The notes under the pieces are model-generated. The model worked only from the letters and a program-made list of their open reading frames with translations. It did not search any database and was not told where the DNA came from. DNA of 64,000 nt. It comes from Adiantum capillus-veneris. Lineage: Eukaryota; Streptophyta; Polypodiopsida; Polypodiales; Pteridaceae. The DNA lies in NCBI GenBank assembly GCA_014529385.2, contig CM043943.1, positions 154,787,092-154,851,091 of the forward strand, read 5' to 3'. A program made the position numbers and the translations under genes. Positions 22,041-33,539 of the stretch are shown one piece after another. Position 1 is the stretch's first letter. Every line of letters starts with the position of its first letter.

Positions 22041-22365
22041 GTGGACAGAGATCTATAGGACTTTAACCTTCAGCTTTGTTACCAACATGGAAAATATAAA
22101 GTGGTAGCAGATACGTTGAGTCACATGCAAACCATCAATGAGATAAGTTCCACCGTCTTCAAGGATGATTTCTTGGATCTGAGACCTATTTTGATATAGA
22201 TGTTGCACTCTTTTTCCATAGCAACCATGACCCTTGTTGGAGTGGAGTGTTAATATAGAGAAACTAGCAACATCCTTGACGAGATGAGGAGTGAATTTCA
22301 GTCCAAAGCGACTAGTCAAGTCTCCTAGGTACGATACTAAGCTAAAAAGCTACTTTAAGTAATGA

Positions 22366-22402
<37 letters not shown>

Positions 22403-23165
22403 GATCAACTTTGTCATGGAGAGAGGTTTTCTAACTACTCCCTAGTTGATGGGTACGTTTTCTACAAGGCTAGAAATTGTGTCTCTACTATCAGTGACCG
22501 TAGGTGCCACGTTCTTGCTGCAAGTCATGCTAGAGTGCATGTGGGCCATCTTAGGATATAGAGGACCTATGCACTAGTTAGGAGGCAATTTTATTGGGCA
22601 CGTTTGTTACAAGAAATCCTAAATTTTGTGCTACAATACAAAAAGTGTGTGGTCAATAAACATGAACACCTCAAGGTTGTAGGTTGCTCCATCCTTTGAA
22701 TATTCCTCAAGGAAAAAGGGAAAGAATTTCCATGGATCTCGATTCAAGATTTCCTAAAACATGTTGATGAAATAGTTTGGTCTAGGTAGTGGTGGATAGA
22801 TTTCCTAGAGTAGTAAAGTTCATACCTATTAAAAAATATGTGATAACACTTGAACTAGGTAGGTTATTTGGTGAACATCCCTTCAAGCTATATGGCCTAC
22901 CCAAAGATATAGTGTTGGCTAGAGATATAAAGTTCAAAAATCAGTTTTGGAGGAAAATATTCAAAAATTTGGACACTACTCTAAGCATGAGTACAATTGA
23001 CCAATCAACTCGGACGATTATCTTCTATACATGGAGTTTTCTTACAAAATCTCAATCATTCAGCTATAGGCTTTACACGATTTGTGTTGATGTATGGTTC
23101 TCATCCTGATCTTCTATGGCCATAGGTACAGATGGAGAAGCTTCAATCTGTTAAAGAGAATATAT
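22040..23165 (+). pseudogene. Ty3/gypsy RNase H and integrase relic
   Basis: At 22060-22130 the sequence reads FNLQLCYQHGKYKVVADTLS, the end of gypsy RNase H (VVADALS context). From about 22500 come integrase zinc-finger remnants (VGHLR, QFYWARLLQEI, QYKKCVVNKHE, with one zinc cysteine replaced by tyrosine). At 22786-22990 the integrase core follows: MVDRFPRVVKFIPIKK, LFGEHPFKLYGLPKDIV, KFKNQFWRKIFKNL and LSMST. The first catalytic aspartate (VDRF) remains; the second context reads ARDIKF instead of DRD-KF. Later text (YMEFSYK) continues the core out of frame. RT-RNase H-integrase order identifies gypsy. Stops and frame breaks make it dead. Confidence 0.85.
22370..22401 (+). repeat. 32-base poly(G) tract
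   Basis: Uninterrupted run of 32 Gs between the RNase H and integrase remnants of the gypsy relic. Long G runs are rare because they form quadruplexes; length may be unstable or affected by assembly. Confidence 0.95.
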
Positions 23166-23654
23166 AAATGACATGTTAAGACCATATTAGGTATTATGGT
23201 AAAAATCTCGCATTATGGGAATCTTCAAATCAAGCATATTCATGTAATTTGGGAATTTCCCACTTAAAGTGGGAAAAAATGAGGTAGCTATAGTCATCTA
23301 TGGTTGGTAGCTATAGATGATAATCTTGTAAATTGTGGTGTTGATAAACACCAAAACTTAAGAGAATACATAGGAAGGAACTAGAAGAAAACCATTTGGA
23401 AAGAGAGAGTAATTTTAGGAAAGGGAGAGCAATTTTAGGAAAGGAGGAGTAATTTTAGAGGAGAAGGAGTAGGAGGAGTACTTTTAGGAAAGAAAGAGAG
23501 GAGGAGCTTAGTTTAGAGCTCTTTTCTTGAAAGTTAAGTTTCATCTAAGAGGTTCAAGATCGTGCATCAAAATCCGTGTCCGCAAAAAAAAAGGCAATCT
23601 CGAACGTGCACGAGCTTATCTCTCCTTGCTTCCCTCTATTCTTAGCTGGCCTTG

Positions 23655-24060
23655 AGAGCCTATATAAAGACCCCTCTCCCTTCACTTTGAGGACATACAC
23701 TCTCAGAAGCGGAAGCTCTCTTGCCTTGATGTCAGAGTTACCTTCTCTCCCTCAAGCTCTTACCCTCAAGCCATCTCCATCTCCAACTTCTTTCTCTACC
23801 ATCATCGTGTTGCCCCTCAAATTCTTGAATCTTGAGTTCTCTTTCTCACTTTCTCCTTTTTCTTTCGTGATAGGATGGCCCCGAAACGAGTGACTCGAAG
23901 CTCGAAGGACGCTCATGTCGCTCCACCTCCAAGAAAGATGCAGAGGAAGGCACCAACCACTCCAAACATTGCTTAAGCAGAGGTATTGGTTGCGGAAGAA
24001 GTCGAAGCCATCCAACGTCAACCACAAGAGGTAGTCAAATGTGTTGCTAATCCGGTAAGA
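23655..24060 (+). other. putative promoter, leader and first exon
   Basis: A TATATAAAG box near 23660, about 200 bp of pyrimidine-rich leader (CTCTTTCTCACTTTCTCC), then ATG at 23875 opening MAPKRVTRSSKDAHVAPPPR, stopped at a TAA after NIA. Reading through, the frame reaches a GTAAGA donor-like site near 24053. The layout looks like a plant gene 5' end or an LTR plus gag start. The stop and lack of a following exon make a live gene unlikely. Confidence 0.3.
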
Positions 24061-24289
24061 TGAATTTATAATTTTGCATCATTATACACGATGACCGCTA
24101 AGTCAAACCTAAGAATTCCCTTAAACTGTCCAAAAAACGTGATTATATCACAAGAAACAAGCATATGATTTCATAGAGTAGAGAAGGAATTGTTTGATTT
24201 ATGATTATTGTTTGATAATCTGTCTCTGTTTAATATTAGAAGTTAGTTAATCTTGTTTGAAAAATCACATAAAGAAAACAATTGTTGAA

Positions 24290-24525
24290 AGAATATCTTG
24301 TTTCCAGATGGAACTCGCGGTTAGCGGACATTAAGCTAAGGTTATCAGCTCTCTTTTTGTCTCTTGCGGTTAGCAAGATACCTTGCAGTCAGCAGGATGC
24401 CTTGTGGTTAGCGAGATGTTTCCTTGCGGTTAGCGACTGGGAAAGTATGCACATTTCATGGTTAGCGAATAAGTAAATCCTTTGCAAAGGCTCTGTTGGT
24501 TAGACAGAGAAAGTCCGCGGGTAGC
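24290..24525 (+). repeat. short GCGGTTAGCGA-type degenerate repeats
   Basis: At least seven copies of a GGTTAGCGA-like word at irregular 20-40 bp spacing (CTCGCGGTTAGCGGACA, CTTGCGGTTAGCAAGAT, TGTGGTTAGCGAGATG, TTGCGGTTAGCGACTGG and others). A decayed minisatellite; no function visible. Confidence 0.6.
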
Positions 24526-25440
24526 GGCAAACTCTTAAGAATAATTGAAAGATTCATTTTTGTTGAATTATATGATTGTCTTCATTCAAGAAATATCTTG
24601 GTGATGTTTAAAGGGATGGATGAAAGAACCTATGCCTAGAATTAAGAAATAATATTGTTTGTGTATGTGAAACAGAGTGGTAGTAATTATTAAACAAGCA
24701 GAAAAGTGTGAGTGTGGGGTGGAAAATGGGGGCTCGCTCAGGTTGCCAATCAAGGATGGGTGGTCTCGATTAGTCAAGAAACTCTCCACTCCCTCTTATT
24801 AAGAGAAGTGAAATTAGAGACTCATCGTGCCAAGAGTTGAGATGTCCCAAATCTACGTGCCCACAAGATTACTAGTTAGTTTAGACTAAGTCTCATATCA
24901 TATGTATGGTTTATGGATGGCGTCCATGCCTCTTAAACGTGGGGAAAAAGACGTTGTTTATAAATTGTAAATATGTCAATGGGATTTCATCTTTATGTTA
25001 GGAAACAACTTTCATTGGAATCTTAGATTTATCGACCTGGCTTATGGTGTATGACCCTTATAACCATGTAAATGATGGATAGAGGTCTTCCTCTCTTCTG
25101 TTGCTCGTATCTCTACTTTGTGGAAATGGAGTAGGGCGTCGTCAACGAAAAAGGAGAATAAAGGAAGGCCATCTATAAAGTCGCCCCAATCTTCTCGGGA
25201 TTGGGGACCTCACATTGAACCCTGGTTTTTTTCTAACATTGAGAGAAAGTCTCACTTCTTTCTTTTTAATTTTTATACACATCAAAGAATTTAGAAAAAA
25301 AGGCCCACTGACTCTGGTATTATGGAATGGCTTCTAAATCCCTTGTCACACAAGGGCACCTATCCCACCCTCCTTTTGCAAATGGTTATTAACTCTATTG
25401 TCACATTGGAGTTGAAAACAAAAGCTGCACATTTTTCTCA

Positions 25441-25530
25441 AGGGAGTAGCCCAAGTGGTTAAACCTTTCGTTTAGACGCTATTTGCCAAGGTTTAGCGCC
25501 TCCTCCAAAATGAACTCCCACGTGTACTTT
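25441..25530 (+). repeat. possible tRNA-derived SINE head
   Basis: GGGAGTAGCCCAAGTGG resembles a tRNA/SINE A box. A degenerate B-box-like GGTTTAGCGCC follows about 40 bp later. There is no clear 3' tail or target duplication, so this is weak. Confidence 0.2.
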
Positions 25531-25717
25531 TTGTTGTTGACCACTACTTTGAAAACTTGGTCTAGGGTGCAAGGCCATCCCTCTGACAAGGGATGGAGGC
25601 TAACTTTTTCCTTTTTATCTGCAAATGACTGGCCACCACCTTCGTTTGGCCTTTGATTCCCTGCCCTAGTGTGACATAGACATAAGACAAATCGCTCTTC
25701 TCATTCAAGAGTACCGT

Positions 25718-25718
<1 letters not shown>

Positions 25719-25757
<39 letters not shown>
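25719..25757 (+). repeat. (CT)n microsatellite
   Basis: About 19 uninterrupted CT units just left of the large tandem array. Confidence 0.95.
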
Positions 25758-25759
<2 letters not shown>

Positions 25760-28171
25760 GGAGAAGAGGTCTCAACAACTAGGCCCATGCCGTATAAATA
25801 TTTGCTATGAAAATGTCACCGGTGTATGGTGAGACTCCCTATCGATAGTGTTTTAGAATGACCAAGTGGTGGATCTTGGATGCACTTACCTCCCAAGACG
25901 TGGTTATCATGGGTAAGTGGTGGATGTTGGATGCATCCACCTTCAAGACTTGGTGAGAATGGCCAAGTGGTGCATCTCGGGATTACCTAGCCCACATATT
26001 TTGTTTAAAATTGCAAGGTGTTGGATGTAGGAGAAACCAACCATTGTATCCAGCTTGCAAAACTTGGTTACAATGGCCAGGTGGTCAATCCTGGATGCAA
26101 CTATATTCAAGACTTGGTTAAAAAAGCTAGGTGGTGTATCTAAGGTCTACATATCCCACACACTTGGTTTAAAGGTGGAAGCTTGTAGATTTAGGAGACA
26201 TCCACCATTGCATCCACTTTTTGAAACTTGCTAAGAATGGCCAAGTGCTGGAGTTTGCATGCACTAACCTTCTAGGAATTGATTAGAATGGCCAAGTGTT
26301 GCATATAAGACCTAACTTTTTCACACACTTTATTTAAAATTTCAAGGTTAGAATGGTTAAGTGGTGGATCTAAAGTCTACTCATGCCACAAACTTTGTGT
26401 AAAATAATAAGTGTTATGATGGCCAAGTATTGAATACACTTAACTTTAAGACATGGTTAAAATGGCCAAGTGGTGGATCACCCACCTACCGATACTTGGT
26501 TAGAATGGCCAAGTGGTGGATGTACACTCTATGTTTCCTACAAACACTATTTAAAATTGATAGATGGTGGGCATAGATGAAACAAACCATTACATCCATC
26601 TTGCAAGTTTTGGTTATAATGGTCAAGTGCTGGATCTTAATTGTAGCCACCTTTAAGACTTGGTTAGAATGGCCAGGTGGTGGACTTAAGGCCTATATAT
26701 TGCACACACTTTGTTTAAAATGGAAAATAGATAGATGTAGGAGAAACCAACCATTGCATCCACCTTGCAAGATTTGGTTAGAATGGCCAAGTGGTGGATC
26801 TTAATTGCAACCACCTTTAAAAATTGGCTAGAATGGCCAGATGCCACCTTGGAAGACCTAGTAAGAATGACCAAGTGGTGGATTTTGGATGCAACCACCT
26901 TCAAGAACTAGCTAGAATGGCCACATGGTGGATCTAAAGTAGACTACCTTTCTCACACACTTTGTTGAAAGTTATAAATTGGAGGATTTAGGAGACACCA
27001 ACCATTGCACTCACATTCTAGAACTTGGCTAGAATGGCCAAGTGTTGGATCTTGGATGCACTCACCCTCTAGGACTTGGTTAGAATGGCACACCGGGGAA
27101 TCTAAGGTCTTCTTATTTCACACACTTTATTTGAAATTTCAAGGTGGTGGATCTAGGAGACACCAACAATTGGATCCACATTTCAAGCCTTGGTTATAAT
27201 GGCCAAGTGGTGGATCTTTGATGCACCTACTTCCCGGCTCTTAGTCTGAATGGACAAGTGGTGGATCTAGGATCTACTCATCCCACAAACTTTGTGTAAA
27301 ATTGCAAGTCTTATGATGGCCAAGTGTTGAATGCCTAACTTTAAGGCATGGTTAGAATGGCCAAGTGGTGGATCATGGATCTAAGCTCTACATATTCCAC
27401 CTTCAAAAGTTGTTTATAATAGCTAGGTGGTGGATCTAAGGTCTACATATTGCACACACTTTGTTTAGAATAGGGAGTTGGTGCATGTAAGAGAAACTAA
27501 CCATTACATCCACCTTGCAAATACCTGGTTAGAATGGCCAAGTGGTGGATTTTGGATGTAACCTTCAAATTGTCTAGAATGACTAGGTGGTGGATATAAG
27601 GTCTACCTTTTTCACACACTTTGTTGAAAGTTGTAAATTGAAGGATTTGGGAGACATCAACCATTGCGCCCACCTTCTAAAACTTGGCTAGAATGGCCAA
27701 GTGTTGGATCTTGGATGCACTAACCCTCCAGGACTTGGTTAGAATGTCCCACTGGGGAATCTAAGGTCTACCTATTTCATGCACTTTATTTGAAATTGTA
27801 AGGTGGTAGATCTAAGAGACACAAACAATCAGATCAACATTTCAAGCCTTGGTTAAAATGGCTGAGTGGTGGATCTTTGATGCACATACTTTCCAAATCT
27901 TAGTCTGAATGGCCAAGTGGTGGATCTAAGATCTACTCATCCAACAAAATTTGTGTAAAATTACAAGTCTTATGATGGCCAAGTGTTGAATGTACCTAAT
28001 TTTAAGACATAATTAGAATGGCTAAGTGGTGGATCCATGATCTACCTTTCCTAAAAACACTTTTTAAAATTGATAGATGGTGGACGTAGGAGAAACCAAC
28101 CATTGCATCCACCATGCAAGATTTCGTTAGAATGGCCAAGTGGTGGATCTAAATTGTAGCCAGCTTCAAGC

Positions 28172-28636
28172 CATTAGGAAGAGAATGGGGTCTAGGAGGG
28201 CCTCTTTATTTGGCAGTTTAAGGAAGGCAAAACTTTAGTATTAAGAAAGTAATCAAAGGATAGCTTCTGAATTCAAACAAGCAAAACTACTAGTTTATTT
28301 GAATTCAAAGTTTTCCCCTAAAATTGAATTTAAAATCTAGCGTGTAAAACCATATCATGTAGCATATCTATGGAAAGAGCTTGACGTGTAGATCGTAGAT
28401 CTATGATCTCTGCTCAAATTGGAGATCATATGTGGGAGTTATAGAAGGCCAAAAATCATAAATTTGTCCACCTCCTTTTTAGAGAAAAAAGTGCATCCTT
28501 TGACCACTCTTACACATCTCTTACACACCCATTATTCTTGCACACATGGCATACACCTATTTGTCAAAATGTTAATAACCTCCTTAAGCTCATGGCAAAT
28601 AAAGAGGCCCTTCTACACCCCGTCCTCTTTCTAATG
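28172..28636. mobile_element. 465-bp TIR (MITE-like) element inside the satellite
   Basis: Left end CATTAGGAAGAGAATGGGG and the reverse complement of the right end, CATTAGAAAGAGGACGGGG, stay aligned for about 42 bp (28172-28213 and 28595-28636) with about six mismatches, including GGGCCTCTTTATTTG in both. No coding capacity. The flanks rejoin as satellite (CTTCAAGC before, CTTGGTTAG after), proving an insertion. The target duplication is at most 2-3 bp or unclear, so I leave the superfamily open. Confidence 0.85.
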
Positions 28637-31020
28637 CTTGGTTAGAATGGCCAAGTGGTGGATCTAAGGTCTGCATATTGCACACACTTTGTTTAAAATA
28701 GAATGTTGGTGCATGCAGGAGAAACCAACCATTGCATCCACCTTGAATAATCAGTTAAAATGGCCAAATGGTGGATCTTGGATGCACCCACCTTCAGGAA
28801 TTGGCTAGAACGGCTAAGGATCTAAGGTCTACTTTTCTTAAACACTTTGTTGAAAGTTGAAAATTGTAGGATTTAGGAGACACCAGCCATTGCACCCACC
28901 TTTCAAAACTTAGCTTGAATGGCCAACTGTTGGATCTTGGATGCACTTACCCTCTAGGAGTTGGTTAGAATGGCCCACTGGGGAATCTAAGGTCTACCTA
29001 TTTCACACACTTTATTTGAGATTTCAAGGTGGTGGATCTAAGAGACACCAACAATTGGATCCACATTTCAAGCCTTGGTTATAATGGCATCTTTGATGCA
29101 CCTATTTCCCAATTCTTAGTCTAAATGGCCAAGTGGTGGATCTAGGATCTACTCATCCCACAAATATAGTGTAAAATTACAAGTGTTATGATGGCGTTGA
29201 ATGCACCTAACTTTAAGACATGGCTAGAATGGCCAAGTGGTGGATCTACGTTCTACACCCACCTACCAATACTTGGTTAGAATGGCCAAGTGGTGGATCT
29301 ATGGTCTATCTTTCCTACAAACACTATTTAAAATTGATAGATGGTGGACGTAGGCAACCATTGCATCCACCTAGCAGGATTTGGTTAGAATGGCCAAGTG
29401 GTGGATTTAAATTGCAGCTACCTTCAAGCCTTGGTTAGAATGGCAAGGTGGTGCATCTAAGGTCTGCATATTGCACACACTTTGATAAAAATTGGAAGCT
29501 GGTGGATGTAGGAGAAACCAATCGTTGCATCCACCTTGAAAAATCTGGTTAGAATGGCTAAGTGGTGGGTTTTGGATGCAGTCACCTTGAAAAATAGGAA
29601 GTTGGGGGGTATAGAAGAAACCAACCATTGCATCTACTTTGAAAAGTTTGGTAGAATGTCCAAGTGGTGGATCTTTGATGCACCCACCTTCAAGAATTGG
29701 CTAGAATGGCTAAGGATCTAAGGTCTACCTTTCTTACACACTTTGTTGAAAGTTGCAAATTGGAGGATTTAGGAGACACCAACCATTACACCCACCTTCC
29801 AAAACTTAGTTTGAATGGCCAACTATTGGATCTTGGATGCGCTTACCTCTAGGAGCTGGTTAGAATGGCCCACTGGGGAATCTAAGGTCTACCTATTTCA
29901 CACACTTTATTTGAGATTTCAAGGTGGTGGATTTAGGAGACACCAACAATTGGATCCACATTTCAAGCCTTGGTTATAATGGCATCTTTGATGCACCTAT
30001 TTCCCACTTCTTAGTCTAAATGGCCAAGTGGTGGATCTAGGATCTACTCATCCCACAAATATAGTGTAAAATTACAAGTGTTATGATGGCCAAGAGTTGA
30101 ATGCACCTAACTTTAAAACATAGAATGGCCAAGTGGTGGATCTATGTTTTACACCCGCCTACCAATACTTGGTTAGAATGGCCAAGTGGTGGATCTATGG
30201 TCTATCTTTCCTATAAACACTATATACAATTGATAGATGGTGGACATAGGCAACCATTTGCATCCACCTTACAAGATTTGGTTAGAATGGCCAAGTGGTG
30301 GATTTAAATTGCAGCTACCTTCAAGCCTTGGTTAGAATGGCAAGGTGGTGGATCTAAGGTCTGCATATTGCACACACTTTGTTAAAAATTGGAAGTTGGT
30401 GGATGTAGGAGAAACCAATCATTGCATCCACCTTGAAAAATCTGGTTAGGATGGCTAAGTGGTGGGTTTTGGATGCAGTCACCTTGAAAAATAGAAAGTT
30501 GGGGGGTATAGAAGAAACCAACCATTGCATCTACTTTGAAAAGTTTGGTTAGAATGTCCAAGTGGTGGATCTTGGATGCACCCACCTTGAGGAATTGGCT
30601 AGAATGGCTAAGGTTCTAAGGTCTACCTTTCTTACACACTTTGTTGAAAGTTGCAAATTGGAGGATTTAGGAGACACCAACCATTTCACCCACCTTCCAA
30701 AACTTAGTTTGAATGGCCAACTATTGGATCTTGGATGCACTTACCCTCTAGGAGTTGGTTAGAATGGCCCACTGGGGAATCTAAGGTCTACCTATTTCAC
30801 ACACTTTATTTGAGATTTCAAGGTGGTGGATCTAGGAGACACCAACAATTGGATCCACATTTCAAGCCTTGGTTATAATGGCATCTCTGATGCACCTATT
30901 TCCCAATTCTTAGTCTAAATGGCCAAGTGGTGGATCTAGGATCTACTCATCCCACAAATATAGTGTAAATTACAATTGTTATGATGGCCAAGTGTTGAAT
31001 GCACCTAACTTTAAAACATG

Positions 31021-31140
31021 GCTAGAATGGCCAAGTGGTGGATCTACGTTCTACACCCATCCACCAATACTTGGTTAGAATGGCCAAGTGGTGGATCTAC
31101 GTTCTACACCCATCCACCAATACTTGGTTAGAATGGCCAA
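31021..31140 (+). repeat. perfect 56-bp duplication inside the array
   Basis: Two adjacent identical units (TTAGAATGGCCAAGTGGTGG ... CCACCAATACTTGG), the only perfect adjacent pair I noticed, implying recent unequal exchange in this part of the array. Confidence 0.75.
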
Positions 31141-31959
31141 GTGGTGGATCTATGGTCTATCTTTCCTATAAACACTATTTAAAATATGGTGGATGTAGGA
31201 GAAACCAACCATTGCATCCACCTTGCAAAATTTGGTTAGAATGGCCAAGTGGTGTATCTAAATTGCAGACACCTTCAAGACTTGGTTAGAATGGCTAGGT
31301 GGTGGATCTAAGGTCTACATATTGCACAAAGTTTTTTTAAAATGAGAAGTTGGTGGATATAGAAGAAACCAACCATTGCATCCACCTTACAAGACCTGGT
31401 TAGAATGGCCAAGTGGTGGATCTTGGATGCACCCACCTTCAAGAATTGGCTAGAATGGCTAAGTGGTGGATCTAAGGTCTATCTTTCGCACACACTTTGT
31501 TGAAAATTGTAAATTGGAGGATTTAGGAGATGCCAAAAATTGCACCCACATTTCAAAACTTTGCTAGAATGGCCAAGCGTTGGATCTTGGATGCACTCAC
31601 TCTCTAAGACTTGGTTAGAATGGCCCACTAGGGAATCTAAGGTCTACCTATTTCATGCACTTTATTTGAAATTGCAAGGTGGTGGATGTAGGAGACACCA
31701 ACAATTGGATCCACATTTCAAGCCTTGGTTAGGATGACCGATTGGTGGATTTTTGATGCACATACTTTCCAAATCTTAATCTGAATGGCCAAGTGGTGGA
31801 TCTAGGGTCTACTCATCCTACAAAATTTGTGTAAAATTACAAGTCTTATGATGGCCAAGTGTTGAATGCACCTAACTTTAAGGCATGGTTAGAATGACCA
31901 AGTGGTGGATCTACGGTCTATCTTTCCTACAAACAATATTTAAAATTGATAGATGGTGG

Positions 31960-33075
31960 ACGTAGGAGAGACCAAAGTTACCGTCATCACTGCTACAATC
32001 TACACGGCCAACGCCGCTGCCATCTTTTCTGCAGTGGATGATGGTGATGCTACCCCAACAGTTGCCATAGATGGAGGTGCCCACACTTGTGTCTGACACC
32101 TCGCAAACAATACTGACACCATTCCTGCCAACTTGGCCGAGCGAGTGGTCCAACCACCCATGGCACGGCATGCAGCTGTAGACGCTGCACACTCATCTTG
32201 CCCTTGTCATGCTACTGAAATCAACACCGTGGTTCAATCCAACCAAATTGATCCAACTGAATCCCAATCCTCCAATGGAGAGCCCTTGCATACTCACCTG
32301 CATGCCTCCTGCGCTGCCATCAATACTGATGGTGCTGACACCACTGACGACGTTGGTGCAGCCTCACAGTAGCCGAACATGCCGCCAATATCCATGCGGA
32401 CATAAATGATGCAGCCAAAGCCGCTGCTGCCAAAGATATTGCTGCAATTCCCAATATTGATGTTGCTTCCACACTTGCTCTTGAAGATGTTGTGCACCCT
32501 CAATTGCAACAAACCTCCCTCAATTGCAACTCTTACTCCCTCGACAATGGCCATAATGGTATCCGCCCCACCCAACTGTCAACCTTTGCCATTTTGTCAA
32601 AGAATCCTACACAAAACCTGCTCAACACTAAAGACCCGCTTTGGCGGCAAGCCACCTCGCAAGCCTCCTGCATCGAGCTCTAAGCTTTGGCCTATCCTTA
32701 AGGCCACAAATCCATTTGTCAAGTTGGATTTACTTGATGCTCACTCCCTTTTTGGGCTACCTTCACACATTTGAGCCATCAACTCATTCTGTAGCCCCTT
32801 ACCCACCTCCCTTTCCATTAGCTACTCCAACTCAGCCCTTGCCAAGTGAGCCTCTCCCTCAAACCAATTCTCAGCTCCATGATACATCAAACTTTCCCTT
32901 GCCAACAGTTGACCTACCCCCTTTGATCTCGGTGGTGATGTCTACAAGACCTTCAATTTACACTCTCAGCTGATGCCTCAACCACACCATGAAAGGATGC
33001 TGAAACCTCACCCTGGCTCCCTTGCGGTTCATTCAACTAGTCATAAACTCATGCTTTCATTTCACTTGGGGGGAC
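31960..33075 (+). other. GC-richer coding-like stretch of unknown identity
   Basis: Base composition changes sharply at the end of the satellite. Open pieces include 32133-32372 (MARHAAVDAAHSSCPCHAT) and 32406-32774. A third frame gives an Ala/Asn/Asp-rich text (HADINDAAKAAAAKDIAAI). Proline-rich text follows to 32970. No domain is recognisable and the frames are broken. Because an LTR-like end follows, this may be the inside of a degraded element. Confidence 0.35.
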
Positions 33076-33078
33076 AAA

Positions 33079-33532
33079 TGTGCAATGTCCAAGCTCGTGA
33101 AATCATTCATGCTACATACTTGTCAAAGTACTTCAAAGCTCGACCAAAGCATCAATCAGAGTTGCTGATCTTCTTCATGGTGAAGTCAACAATTGATCTA
33201 GGATGATGCAATCCCATTATTGCATTATGTAGGTTTGCATGAGTATGATTGTATCTACATAAAGCATGTAGAATGCAGCCCACACTATGCACCTACACAT
33301 GCCTCTGTATGAACGATGTGTCTTACGGGGGCATGTGGGAATAATAATCCACATCATCATCCATGTCACCACATGAGTTGGTACAACAGCCCACATTCCA
33401 ATGAACGTCGCATGATTTTGTAACTGCCCTCCATTCTTGTATATAAGTACGTGCATGTAGATCAATACAGCAACTGCATTGCCTATTGTCTTCTTGTCTC
33501 TCTCCTTGTGTATCTCCTCCTCAGGCTTAACA
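33079..33532 (+). repeat. putative 3' LTR
   Basis: A purine-rich CTTGGGGGGACAAA precedes TGTGCAATG. The segment contains a TATA box at 33440-33447 (TATATAAG) with a short CT-rich leader and ends GGCTTAACA. There is no partner copy in the window, so the call rests on layout only. Confidence 0.4.
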
Positions 33533-33539
33533 ACCTCTC

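Larger units (their letters stand above)
25855..31955 (+). repeat. 6.1-kb satellite-like tandem array with higher-order units
   Basis: The core TTGGTTAGAATGGCCAAGTG, followed by GTGGATCT, recurs dozens of times. Short units (about 50-60 bp) alternate with longer ones containing CACACACTTTGTTTAAAAT and GAGAAACCAACCATTGCATC. Diagnostic variants such as the GGGGAATCTAAGGTCTACC unit recur at 27095, 27754, 28980, 29875, 30774 and 31630. The middle units repeat at about 895-900 bp, forming a higher-order repeat. Open frames translating to repeated WLEWPSGGS are a by-product. A 465-bp TIR element interrupts it at 28172. Confidence 0.92.

Noticed and set aside
25441-25530. tRNA gene or SINE suggested by an A-box-like GTAGCCCAAGTGG
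   Set aside because: No tRNA cloverleaf, a poor B box and no tail; kept only as a very weak SINE hint.
26577-31737. Several open frames with repeated WLEWPSGGS peptides, resembling a tandem-repeat protein
   Set aside because: They are translations of the satellite units, appear on both strands and in shifting frames, and lack a start or conserved phase.
25855-31955. CRISPR-like repeat-spacer array
   Set aside because: Spacers are themselves repeats of the same family, unit lengths vary, and the setting is a plant nuclear genome.
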